The position numbers and the translations under genes are program-made. The notes below the pieces were generated by a model. The model searched no databases. It saw only the letters and a program-made list of their open reading frames with translations, and was not told the DNA's origin. From NCBI GenBank assembly GCA_964504345.1, contig CAZDDX010000001.1, positions 372,001-436,000 on the forward strand: a DNA stretch of 64,000 nt. The letters run 5' to 3'. Of this stretch, positions 43,847-52,600 are shown piece after piece (within the stretch, counting starts at the first letter, position 1; the number at the start of each line of letters is the position of its first letter). Source of the DNA: CAMDTE01 sp964504345 (lineage in GTDB: Bacteria > Bacteroidota > Bacteroidia > Flavobacteriales > Schleiferiaceae).

Positions 43847-45238
43847 ATGCGCCGTTGGTTCCTTGGCTTGGCCGTATTGCTCTGTGCCGTTTTCACGGCG
43901 CGCGCTCAAGCGACGGCAGCACCGCCGGAACCTGAACTACCGCTGACCCGCATCCTTTTTGTCTTCGATGCCTCCTACTCCATGTACGGACGCTGGGAGA
44001 GCGGCACCAAAATGGAAACCGCACAGCGCCTCATGGGCCGCTTCTTGGACAGTCTTGCGGCCCTTCCCAATCCCAATTTTCAATTGGCGCTGCGCGCCTA
44101 CGGCCATCAAAAACCTGTACCGCCGCAAGATTGTGAAGACACCCGACTGGAGGTTCCCTTTGCCCCCAACAACGCTGGGAAAATCAAAAAGCGAATCGAG
44201 ACCTTACGCCCCATGGGCACCACCCCCATTGCGCGTTCTTTGCTGCGTTCTGGAAATGACTTTCCCGCCTGCGCCGATTGCCGGAACATCGTTGTGCTCA
44301 TCACGGACGGCATTGAAGCGTGCGACGAAGATCCTTGTGCGGTTTCGGCGATGCTGCAAAAAAAGGGGATCATCCTGAAACCTTTTGTCATTGGCGTAGG
44401 GCTCGACGGCTCCCAGAAGAAGGCGTTTGATTGCGTGGGCACCTACTTCGATGCCGCCGATGAACGTTCCTTCCGACAGGCGTTGGGGATTGTCATTACC
44501 CAGGTTTTGGACAACACCACTGCGCAAATCAACCTGTTGGACGCCCGTGGGCTCCCCACCGAAACGGACGTCCCCATAACCTTGCACGATCGGCTGTCGG
44601 GCAAACTGATCAAGTCCTTTGTGCACACCCTCAACTACAAAGGCAATCCAGACACCTTATTGCTGGACCCGCTCATGACGTACCGCATGACGGTATTCAC
44701 CGTACCTCCCGTCACCGTGGACTCTGTTTTTGTAGCGGCCGGAAAACACACCCCCATTGGCGCCAAAACCCCGCAAGGCAACTTGGAGGTATTGATGAAC
44801 CGATCCAGCACATTCAACGTACCCAAGGCGGTGGTGCGGTTGCCGAACCAACCCCAAGCGCTGCACGTTCAGTCCTTCAATACCAAACAGAAATTCTTGG
44901 TGGGCACCTACCAAGTGGAGTTGCTCACGCTGCCCCGCTACTACGAAACCGTGCGCATTGAACCCGGAAAAACCACCACGCTCAGCCTCCCTGCGGCCGG
45001 CGACGTGACCGTTCAACTCAAGACGGCCAGCGCTGGCGCCCTTTTTGTGGAACGTCAAGGAGGCGCCTGGGAATGGGTTGCAGATCTGGATCCAGTTCAA
45101 ACCCGCCAACAATTTGCCCTGCAACCGGGGTCGTACCGCATGGTGGCACGAGCACGTCAAGCACAATCAACACTTTATTCGGCAACGGTGCCGTTCACCG
45201 TCAGCTCCGGGGCGTCTACCCTGGTTAAAATCCCGTAA
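43847..45238 (+). CDS. Secreted VWA-domain protein between the transketolase halves
   Basis: A 463-residue protein with a signal peptide (MRRWFLGLAVLLCAVFTARA, cleavage before QATAA). Residues about 34-220 form a von Willebrand A domain with a complete metal site: DASYS (41-45), the threonine in MGTTPIARS, and ITDGIEACD. The C-terminal part has beta-rich repeats with PRYYETVRIEPGKTTTLSLP and LQPGSYRMVARAR, like PEGA or carboxypeptidase-regulatory domains. It is probably periplasmic or surface-bound and binds a partner through the metal site. It lies 4 nt after the first transketolase gene and 12 nt before the second. Confidence 0.9.
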   Translation: MRRWFLGLAVLLCAVFTARAQATAAPPEPELPLTRILFVFDASYSMYGRWESGTKMETAQRLMGRFLDSLAALPNPNFQLALRAYGHQKPVPPQDCEDTRLEVPFAPNNAGKIKKRIETLRPMGTTPIARSLLRSGNDFPACADCRNIVVLITDGIEACDEDPCAVSAMLQKKGIILKPFVIGVGLDGSQKKAFDCVGTYFDAADERSFRQALGIVITQVLDNTTAQINLLDARGLPTETDVPITLHDRLSGKLIKSFVHTLNYKGNPDTLLLDPLMTYRMTVFTVPPVTVDSVFVAAGKHTPIGAKTPQGNLEVLMNRSSTFNVPKAVVRLPNQPQALHVQSFNTKQKFLVGTYQVELLTLPRYYETVRIEPGKTTTLSLPAAGDVTVQLKTASAGALFVERQGGAWEWVADLDPVQTRQQFALQPGSYRMVARARQAQSTLYSATVPFTVSSGASTLVKIP

Positions 45239-45250
45239 TTCACTAGCTCT

Positions 45251-46213
45251 ATGGAACTTTCTGCATTGACCAACCAAGGAAATCAAGACACGCGCTCCGG
45301 ATTTGGTGCCGGTTTGCTCGAACTCGGACGCACCAACCCCAACGTGGTGGCGCTGTGCGCGGACCTCACGGGCTCGTTGAAAATGGACGCCTTTGCAGCC
45401 GAGTTTCCGGATCGTTTTTACCAGGTGGGCATTGCAGAAGCCAACATGATGAGCATGGCTGCGGGCATGACCGTCGGCGGTAAAATTCCATTCACCGGAA
45501 CCTTTGCCAACTTCAGCACCGGCCGGGTGTACGACCAAATTCGGCAAAGCATCGCCTACTCCGGCAAAAACGTGAAGATTTGCGCTAGCCACGCCGGCTT
45601 GACCCTGGGCGAGGACGGCGCTACCCACCAAATTTTGGAAGACGTCGGCATGATGCGCATGCTCCCGGGGATGGTGGTCATCAACCCCTGTGATTTCAAC
45701 CAAACCAAAGCCGCAACCATTGCGATTGCCAACTACGACGGTCCTGTTTACCTTCGTTTTGGACGACCCAAAGTTCCCAATTTCACCCCCGCAGATCAGC
45801 CTTTTGAAATCGGAAAGGCACTGACCTTGCGCAGCGGATCGGACGTAACGCTTCTGGCCACGGGTCACTTGGTATGGCCCGCGCTTCAAGCCGCCGATAA
45901 ATTGGCCGCCGCCGGTGTCAACGCCGAAGTCATCAACATCCACACCATAAAGCCGTTTGATGAAGAAGCCGTTTTGGCCTCCATCCGTCGGACCGGTTGC
46001 GTGGTAACCGCTGAAGAACACCAGCAATACGGTGGATTGGGCGAACTGACAGCCGGATTATTGGGCCAACACCTGCCTACGCCCTTGGAAATGGTGGCCG
46101 TTCGCGATTCCTTCGGGGAAAGCGGAACACCAGAGGACTTGATGGCGAAGTACGGATTGAACGAAGAAGCCATCGTGCAAGCCGCCCACCGCGTGCTTTC
46201 TCGCCGGGGATAA
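45251..46213 (+). CDS. Transketolase, C-terminal subunit
   Basis: The second half of the split transketolase, 320 residues, with the pyrimidine-binding domain (CADLTGSLKMDAF, the catalytic glutamate in QVGIAEANMMSMAAG) and the C-terminal transketolase domain (TLLATGHLV, VINIHTIKPFDEEAV). It needs the product of 42994 to make the active heteromeric enzyme. It could also be read as DXS-like, but the split arrangement and size match two-gene transketolases. Confidence 0.93.
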   Translation: MELSALTNQGNQDTRSGFGAGLLELGRTNPNVVALCADLTGSLKMDAFAAEFPDRFYQVGIAEANMMSMAAGMTVGGKIPFTGTFANFSTGRVYDQIRQSIAYSGKNVKICASHAGLTLGEDGATHQILEDVGMMRMLPGMVVINPCDFNQTKAATIAIANYDGPVYLRFGRPKVPNFTPADQPFEIGKALTLRSGSDVTLLATGHLVWPALQAADKLAAAGVNAEVINIHTIKPFDEEAVLASIRRTGCVVTAEEHQQYGGLGELTAGLLGQHLPTPLEMVAVRDSFGESGTPEDLMAKYGLNEEAIVQAAHRVLSRRG

Positions 46214-46280
46214 TCTTCCGATGGCGCGAATTATCCTTTCGCCCATTAAACCCTTGACGGAATTGTTCCTCTAACCGTAC

Positions 46281-46874
46281 ATGACGGATCGCGAGGAAAA
46301 CGAAGTTGCGGCCCTTTGTTCCGACCGTCGGTACGAAGCGGCTTACGCTCTTTTGGTTCGTGCGCAAACGCCCCCCCTCTTTCGTCTGGCGGTGCGCATG
46401 GGACTGGATTCCGACGACGCACAAGACGTGCTTCAAGACGCCTTCATCAACATTTGGCGCGCGTTGCCCCAGTTTAGGGGCGATGCCAAATTCTCCACCT
46501 GGACCTACCGAATCGTTGCCAATGAAGCCTTGGCAGCATTGCGCATGCAAAAGAAAAGAAGGCTGTGGACCGTGCGCGCTTCCGATGCTCCCGAAGCTGC
46601 TGCAACGAGCGCGAGCAACGATGTTTATTTTCAGGCAGACGACGCCCTGGCTTTGCTCCATCGGGCCCAAGCACAATTGCCGGAAAAACAACGCCTGGTC
46701 TTCCAACTGCGCTACTTCGACGAATTGCCCTATTCGGAAATCGCCGCCATCACCGGTACGTCCGAAGGAGGGCTAAAAGCGAACTACCACCACGCGGTCC
46801 AAAAAATTCGTGCGTTGGTACAAACGGTTAAACCAAATCCAGCCGACGACCTCTTAACTGCAGAGAACGCATGA
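46281..46874 (+). CDS. ECF-type RNA polymerase sigma factor
   Basis: A 197-residue sigma-70 family factor. Region 2 is DDAQDVLQDAFINIWRALP and FSTWTYRIVANEALAALR; region 4 is LPEKQRLVFQLRYFDELPYS followed by EIAAITGTSEGGLKANYHHA. It overlaps the next gene by 4 nt and heads a triad with a small membrane protein and a Spy-like periplasmic protein, an arrangement suggesting envelope or metal stress control. Its target promoters cannot be read here. Confidence 0.92.
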   Translation: MTDREENEVAALCSDRRYEAAYALLVRAQTPPLFRLAVRMGLDSDDAQDVLQDAFINIWRALPQFRGDAKFSTWTYRIVANEALAALRMQKKRRLWTVRASDAPEAAATSASNDVYFQADDALALLHRAQAQLPEKQRLVFQLRYFDELPYSEIAAITGTSEGGLKANYHHAVQKIRALVQTVKPNPADDLLTAENA

Positions 46875-47209
46875 AACACGACGGAATCCACCTCAACGAA
46901 GCAACTCTTCAGCTGCTGCAGAATCGACTGAGCGCCGTTCCCCAGCGCGAGCGCCAACGTACGCGTACACGGCGATTGGTCGCAACTTTGGCGGCAGCAA
47001 TAGTTGTGTCGCTCCTATTTTGGACACGCCCAGAACCCACCTCATCAACCACCGGTCCAGCTGAGGAATGGCTTCAAAAAACCACTGCCACCGATTTGGT
47101 TGAGACGTTGGAGCATGGATCGTGGGAACCCAATCCAGAAGAATTGGGTGAATTGTTGTCGGATGAAGAACTAGATCAAATAATCCTTGTAAAATCATCA
47201 AAATCATGA
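46871..47209 (+). CDS. Small single-pass membrane protein, candidate anti-sigma factor
   Basis: A 112-residue protein with a 35-residue basic cytoplasmic N-terminus, one membrane helix (about 36-51, LVATLAAAIVVSLLFW) and an acidic outer tail (EELGELLSDEELDQI). It overlaps the sigma factor gene before it and the Spy-like gene after it by 4 nt each. Topology and position fit a minimal anti-sigma or accessory regulator, but no anti-sigma domain can be recognised. Confidence 0.8.
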   Translation: MKHDGIHLNEATLQLLQNRLSAVPQRERQRTRTRRLVATLAAAIVVSLLFWTRPEPTSSTTGPAEEWLQKTTATDLVETLEHGSWEPNPEELGELLSDEELDQIILVKSSKS

Positions 47210-47781
47210 ACTTTAAACCAGGCAAAATGAGCCTCATTGTGGCTCTGTGGATGGTTTTCATTGCAGTAGCCGCGGCACAACCAACAGCTCGTAAGGAGCA
47301 AGCCAAGGAGCGTGTAGAAGCCGCACACATTGGCTTCCTAACGCACAAACTAAAACTCACCCCGTTGGAGGCGCAAAAATTTTGGCCCCTGTACGAAGCC
47401 TACCGCGATGAACTGGCCCAAGTTGACCGCGAACCTCTACGGGGTCTCCGTCGAGCGGCAGAAGATCCAGATCGTTGGGCTTCCTTGACCGAGAAAGAAG
47501 CAGAAGAACTCATGCGCCGGCACGCCAAGGCCCTTGACGATAAAGAGCGCATCCGTCGGGCGTACCACACCAAATTCTTGGACGTACTGCCCGCCAAGAA
47601 AGTACTGATGTTGTACGTGGCCGAGGTACAGTTCAAAGAGGCCATGCTCGATAAACTTCGCGAGCGCCAAGGACCACCACATCCGGGCGGGCCCGGAGGA
47701 CCGGGTGGCCCAGGAGGTGGACGGCCAGCACCCCGGCCCGGGCGGCCAGGTCCGCACGCCACAGAACCGATTTGGGAATGA
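47206..47781 (+). CDS. Periplasmic Spy/CpxP/ZraP-like protein
   Basis: A 191-residue exported protein (signal peptide about 1-25) rich in charged helices: FLTHKLKLTPLEAQKFWPLY, then EKEAEELMRRHAKALDDKERIRRAY and the segment AKKVLMLYVAEVQFKEAML. This pattern matches the LTxxQ-type periplasmic chaperone/metal-sensor family. The C-terminal 30 residues are a Gly-Pro-His-rich tail that might bind metal. As the third gene of the sigma cassette it may sense envelope or metal stress. A strong terminator follows at 47795. Confidence 0.82.
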   Translation: MNFKPGKMSLIVALWMVFIAVAAAQPTARKEQAKERVEAAHIGFLTHKLKLTPLEAQKFWPLYEAYRDELAQVDREPLRGLRRAAEDPDRWASLTEKEAEELMRRHAKALDDKERIRRAYHTKFLDVLPAKKVLMLYVAEVQFKEAMLDKLRERQGPPHPGGPGGPGGPGGGRPAPRPGRPGPHATEPIWE

Positions 47782-47794
47782 CTCCCTAGAACCC

Positions 47795-47822
47795 AAAACG
47801 CGGCTACAAAGGCCGCGTTTTG
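47795..47822 (+). terminator. Intrinsic terminator of the sigma/Spy-like operon
   Basis: A 10-bp stem AAAACGCGGC (47795-47804) / GCCGCGTTTT (47812-47821) with a 7-nt loop. The T-run is part of the stem's right arm, so it works in either direction. Confidence 0.7.
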
Positions 47823-47837
47823 CATGCAGCACGCACC

Positions 47838-47845
47838 TACCTTTG
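47838..47845 (+). promoter_or_regulatory. Promoter -7 element of the class III aminotransferase gene (TACCTTTG)
   Basis: A perfect TAnnTTTG match that ends 4 nt before the ATG at 47850. A TTTG lies 15 nt upstream in the terminator arm; the spacing is shorter than the usual 19 or so. Confidence 0.6.
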
Positions 47846-47849
47846 CACC

Positions 47850-49046
47850 ATGGGCATTGGTTTGAAAGATCTGTTTTTGCGCCACAACGCGCAAACCACG
47901 GACTTTTCGTTGGCGTTGGAAATCAGTCGAGCAGAAGGTTCCTACCTCTACCGGCCCGACGGTTCTCGAATTCTGGATTTCATCTCCGGAATTGGCGTCA
48001 GCAACGTGGGCCATGGCCGGGCGGAAATCGTATCTGCCGTTCAAGAACAAGCCGCTCGCTACATGCACCTCATGGTGTACGGAGAAATGGTCCAGCAGCC
48101 TCAAGTGGCTTACGCGCAAGCCTTGATCCAAGCATTTGACAACCACTTAGACAGCGTTTACTTCACCAATTCCGGAGCGGAAGCCATTGAGGGGGCGCTC
48201 AAATTGGCCAAGCGAGCCACGCAACGCACAGAAATCGTTTCGTTTGAACACTCCTACCACGGCTCCACGGCGGGAGCCCTAAGCGCCATGGGTAGCGAGG
48301 AATACAAAAGCGCCTACCGTCCCTTGGTTCCGGGTCACACCATCCTCCCGTACAACAATCGCTCCGCACTGGAAGCCATCGGTTCTCAAACCGCCGCCGT
48401 GCTGGTGGAGCCCATCCAAAGCGAAAGCGGGTACCGCCCCGGAAATCCAGAGTTCTTGGCCGCGCTCCAAGACGCTTGCCACCGCTCCGGAGCCCTTTTG
48501 ATCTTGGACGAAATTCAATGTGGATTCGGCCGAAGCGGCTCCCTTTTTACCTACCAACACTACGGACTCCAACCGGACATCCTCTGCCTGGGCAAGGCCC
48601 TGGGCGGCGGCATGCCCTTAGGCGCCTTTGCCGCTGCCCGTTCCTTAATGCATCAATTAGCCCACAACCCCATGCTGGGCCACATTACCACCTTTGGCGG
48701 CCACCCCGTCAGCTGCGCTGCCGGCAACGCCGCCCTGCACCTCCTCCAAAACGGTCCGGAATTGCCCGACCTTCCCCGCAAGGCCCACCTCCTGCAAAAC
48801 CTCTTGGAGCAACTGCCCCATACCACCGGAATTTCCGGGATTGGGTTCCTCTGGTCCGTTGGCGTTGGATCATTGGACCGAGCCATCCGCATCCAGCACT
48901 CCGCCCTGGAAAACGGCCTTCTGACGGATTGGTTCCTCTTTGAGTCCACGGCCTTGCGCATTGCGCCTCCGCTCTCCTGCTCGGAGGAAGAATTGCGCTC
49001 CGGCACTGACATCCTAGCCGACGCCTTGCGCCAACACCCTCGCTAA
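47850..49046 (+). CDS. Class III PLP-dependent aminotransferase (ArgD-like)
   Basis: A 398-residue fold-type I aminotransferase of the acetylornithine/ornithine/4-aminobutyrate group. It has GxGxxxxGH-like ISGIGVSNVGHGR, TNSGAEAIEGALKLA, FEHSYHGSTAGAL, the PLP Asp region LLILDEIQCGFGRSG and the Schiff-base lysine in LCLGKALGGGMPLGA. The amino donor cannot be fixed from sequence. The start at 47850 is preferred to 47820 because the -7 element lies between them. It stands alone between terminators, with a DUF6095-like gene 11 nt downstream. Confidence 0.9.
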   Translation: MGIGLKDLFLRHNAQTTDFSLALEISRAEGSYLYRPDGSRILDFISGIGVSNVGHGRAEIVSAVQEQAARYMHLMVYGEMVQQPQVAYAQALIQAFDNHLDSVYFTNSGAEAIEGALKLAKRATQRTEIVSFEHSYHGSTAGALSAMGSEEYKSAYRPLVPGHTILPYNNRSALEAIGSQTAAVLVEPIQSESGYRPGNPEFLAALQDACHRSGALLILDEIQCGFGRSGSLFTYQHYGLQPDILCLGKALGGGMPLGAFAAARSLMHQLAHNPMLGHITTFGGHPVSCAAGNAALHLLQNGPELPDLPRKAHLLQNLLEQLPHTTGISGIGFLWSVGVGSLDRAIRIQHSALENGLLTDWFLFESTALRIAPPLSCSEEELRSGTDILADALRQHPR

Positions 49047-49057
49047 AACAAACCTCC

Positions 49058-49285
49058 ATGGCCTACAACAAATCCAAACTCATTCAAGGAATCGTCATCA
49101 TCGCCATCGCCTTGCCGCTGCTGTTTGCAGGCCCCGCACTGTACCATTGGGTGGGTGCCCCCGCCGTCCAACGTGGCGACTACACTTGGGCCCTCATCAC
49201 CATCGCCTTCCTCTTTGGCGGTGCCGGATTTGGCTTTTGGGGACTGAAGGTCCTCATGGATGCCTTTTTTCAACCGCGTCGGTAA
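49058..49285 (+). CDS. Small membrane protein, DUF6095-like
   Basis: A 75-residue protein with two membrane helices (about 10-28, IVIIAIALPLLFAGPALYH, and 45-64, LITIAFLFGGAGFGFWGLK) and short polar ends. The pattern resembles DUF6095, a family seen in Flavobacteriia. It lies 11 nt after the aminotransferase gene. Its function is unknown. Confidence 0.75.
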   Translation: MAYNKSKLIQGIVIIAIALPLLFAGPALYHWVGAPAVQRGDYTWALITIAFLFGGAGFGFWGLKVLMDAFFQPRR

Positions 49286-49328
49286 ACACGTAAATCGTTC
49301 ATCGCGCGCACGAACCGCCGCCCAACGA

Positions 49329-49364
49329 AAAAGGGGCCGTCTTTTCAGACGGCCCCTTTGTTTT
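49329..49364. terminator. Bidirectional terminator between the DUF6095-like and DUF3467 genes
   Basis: A 13-bp perfect stem AAAGGGGCCGTCT (49330-49342) / AGACGGCCCCTTT (49347-49359) with a TTTC loop, flanked by A-rich and T-rich runs. It ends the plus-strand operon and, on the minus strand, the long rpoBC operon. Confidence 0.85.
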
Positions 49365-49384
49365 CATCGAGTTATTGGTTCGGC

Positions 49385-49693
49385 TCAAGCCTGCCCAGCA
49401 GGACCTCCGAAGTGGAGCGGAATGGCCGGAGCCGTACTCTCTTCGATGTCCCCGTGTGCCTCCTCGTAGCGGGCTACGTTCTCTTGCAAAGCCGCCACCA
49501 AACGCTTGGCGTGCTGCGGGGTCAAAATCACGCGAGATTTAACGCGTGCCTTGGGAATCCCCGGCATCAACTGAATGAAATCCACCACAAACTCCGTGTG
49601 GGAGTGGTTGATGATGGCCAAATTACTGTAGACACCGTCCGCCATTTCGGGCGACAATTCCACTTGAATTTGGTTCTCTTGCGGTGCGTCCAT
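49385..49693 (-). CDS. DUF3467 family protein downstream of rpoC
   Basis: A 102-residue soluble protein (MDAPQENQIQVELSPEMADG, then VYSNLAIINHSHTEFVVDFI and LTPQHAKRLVAALQENVARYE). This is the DUF3467 pattern, and these genes usually follow rpoC in Bacteroidota. The ATG at 49693 lies 1 nt after the rpoC stop. The function is unknown; the position suggests a link to transcription. Confidence 0.9.
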   Translation of the reverse strand: MDAPQENQIQVELSPEMADGVYSNLAIINHSHTEFVVDFIQLMPGIPKARVKSRVILTPQHAKRLVAALQENVARYEEAHGDIEESTAPAIPLHFGGPAGQA

Positions 49694-49694
49694 T

Positions 49695-52600
49695 TTATTC
49701 AGCTGCTTCAATATCCACCTCTTTCGACGCCATCATGCGGTCGTAGTCTTCCTTGGAACCGACGATGCTCGTGTAGTAACGCTTCATGCCGGTACCCGCT
49801 GGGATGCGGTGACCCACAATTACGTTTTCCTTCAAGCCGTCCAGGGTATCTACCTTACCGGCCACAGCCGCCTCGTTCAATACCTTGGTGGTTTCTTGGA
49901 ACGACGCCGCAGAAATGAAGGACTTCGTTTGCAACGAAGCACGCGTAATTCCTTGCAGCACCACACGTGCAGTAGCCGGTTCTGCATCGCGAGCCGTCAC
50001 TTCACGCTTATCCATTCGCTTCAAACGAGAGTTCTCGTCGCGAAGACGACGCGAATTGATGATCATGCCTTCCTTCAACTCATCGCTGTCTCCGGCATCA
50101 ATCACCACTTTCTTGTCGAAAATGCGGTCGTTCTCTTCAATGAAATCCGACGTGTGCACCAAGTGTCCTTCCAAGAAGAGCGTATCGCCGGAGTCTTGAA
50201 TTTCCACCTTGCGCATCATCTGACGTACAATCACCTCGAAGTGCTTGTCGTTGATCTTTACGCCTTGCAGACGGTAAACTTCTTGAATTTCGTTGACCAA
50301 GTATTCCTGAACCTTCGTTGGACCTTGAATGGCCAAAATATCCGATGGGGTGATGGCTCCGTCGCTCAGCGGGTGGCCGGCGCGTACGTAGTCGTTCTCC
50401 TGTACCAGAATCTGCTTGTTCAAGTTGATCAGGTAGCGGTGCTGCTCGCCCGTGCGGCTTTCAATGATGATCTCGCGGTTGCCGCGCTTAATCTTGCCGT
50501 ACGAAACCGTTCCGTCGATTTCAGCCACAACCGCCGGGTTCGACGGATTGCGCGCTTCAAACAATTCCGTAACGCGGGGCAAACCGCCCGTGATGTCACC
50601 GGATTTCGCACCCCGACGAGGAATCTTCACCAAAACCTTACCGGCCTTGATCTCCTCACCATCGTTCACCATCAAATGGGCACCCAAAGGCAAGGTGTAG
50701 TGCTTCAACTCGCCACCCTTCTTGTCGCGAATTTGCAACGTTGGCACCAATTTCTTGTTTCGGGAATCGGAAATAACCTTGTCCTGGAAGCCGGTCTGCT
50801 CGTCAATTTCAACCTTGTAGGTAATGCCTTGAACGATGTCCTGGTACGCAATGATACCAGAGGTCTCGGCAACGATAACGGCATTGTACGGGTCCCAAGA
50901 ACAAACTTCTACTCCCTTGTCCACTTTCTGGCCGTGCTTCACGCGCAACGCAGAACCGTAGGGAATGTTGGAGGTTTGAACTGCAATTCCGGTTTTCTCA
51001 TCGACCACCTTCACTTCGCCGGTACGGCCAATGACGATGTCAATGATGTTTCCTTCTGCATCTTCTCCCTTAACCGTGCGAACTTCTTCCAATTCCAGTT
51101 TACCCGCAAAACGAGTCAACAAACGGCTTTCCTCGGAAATGTTGCCCGCAGTACCGCCCACGTGGAACGTACGCAAGGTCAACTGAGTTCCCGGCTCACC
51201 GATGGACTGAGCCGCAATGACACCAACCGTTTCACCGGTTTGTACCGGCTTGGCAGTTGCCAAGTTGCGACCGTAGCACTTGGCGCAAATACCGCGCTTG
51301 CTTTCGCAGGTCAATGCGGAACGAACTTCCACCATTTCTATAGGCGAGTCCGCAATGGCTTTGGCTGCTGGTTCGTTGATCAACGAACCGGACTCAACGT
51401 ACACTTCGCTCGTTAATGGATCGATGACGTCCACCAAGGCCACGCGGCCCAAGATCCGATCGTACAATGACTCCACCACTTCCTCGTTTTTCTTCAAAGG
51501 AGTGATTTCCAAGCCGCGAAGCGTTCCGCAATCGTCTTCATTGATGATGACGTCCTGCGCTACGTCCACCAAACGACGCGTCAAGTATCCTGCGTCGGCC
51601 GTCTTCAAGGCCGTATCCGCCAGACCCTTACGGGCACCGTGGGTAGAAATAAAGTACTCCAAGATGGACAAACCCTCTTTAAAGTTCGAGATGATCGGGT
51701 TCTCGATGATCTCACCGCCTCCGGAACCGGATTTTTGCGGCTTGGCCATCAATCCGCGCATACCGGACAACTGACGAATCTGCTCTTTTGAACCCCGTGC
51801 TCCGGAGTCCAACATCATGTAAATTGGGTTAAATCCTTGACGATCGTGAATCAAGTGGTTCATGGCCGCCTGCGTCAAACGCGCGTTGGTGGTGGTCCAC
51901 ACGTCAATCACCTGATTGTAACGTTCGTTGTTCGTGATCAGACCCATGTTGTAGTTCATGAAGATGCCTTCCACCTCTTCATTTGCTCCTTGGATCAAGG
52001 ATTCTTTTTCTTTCGGCACCACGATGTCTCCCAAAGAGAACGACAATCCTCCTTTAAAGGCATTCGTGTAACCCAAATTCTTCATGTCGTCCAAGAACTT
52101 CGCCGTCGTGGGGACGTCCGTCTTGCGCAATACATCAGCAATGATGTCGCGCAAGGCCTTCTTGGTCAACAATTCGTTGATGTAGCCAACTTTAACGGGA
52201 ACTACCTGATTGAACAGGATCCGTCCTACCGTCGTCTCAATCAACTTGATGACGTGCTCCCCATTCTCCACGGTGCGCGTGCGTACTTTAACGATGGCGT
52301 GCAAATCCACAGCCTTCTCGTTGTAAGCAATCATCACTTCTTCCGGAGAATAAAACACCTTGCCTTCGCCCTTGATGGGATGCTCTGGGGCGTCTTTGCG
52401 GGCCTTGGTCATGTAGTACAGACCCAAGACCATGTCTTGTGAGGGTACCGTAATTGGAGAACCGTTGGCCGGATTCAAAATGTTGTGCGAAGCCAACATC
52501 AAAATCTGAGCTTCCAAAATAGCAGCAGGTCCCAAAGGCAAGTGAACCGCCATCTGGTCGCCGTCAAAGTCAGCGTTGAAGGCCGTACACGTCAGCGGAT

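Noticed and set aside
46214..46280. Self-recognised ECF promoter upstream of the sigma gene
   Set aside because: A TTGACGG is seen, but the spacing and -10 part do not fit any motif I can defend.
47690..47775. Gly/Pro-rich repeats as a tandem DNA repeat
   Set aside because: They encode the low-complexity tail of the Spy-like protein. The DNA periods are irregular and end at the stop codon.
49809..51416. Plus-strand ORF of 535 codons
   Set aside because: It is antisense to rpoC. The composition is unusual (Asn/Val/His rich) and no motif is visible, so it is a shadow of codon bias.
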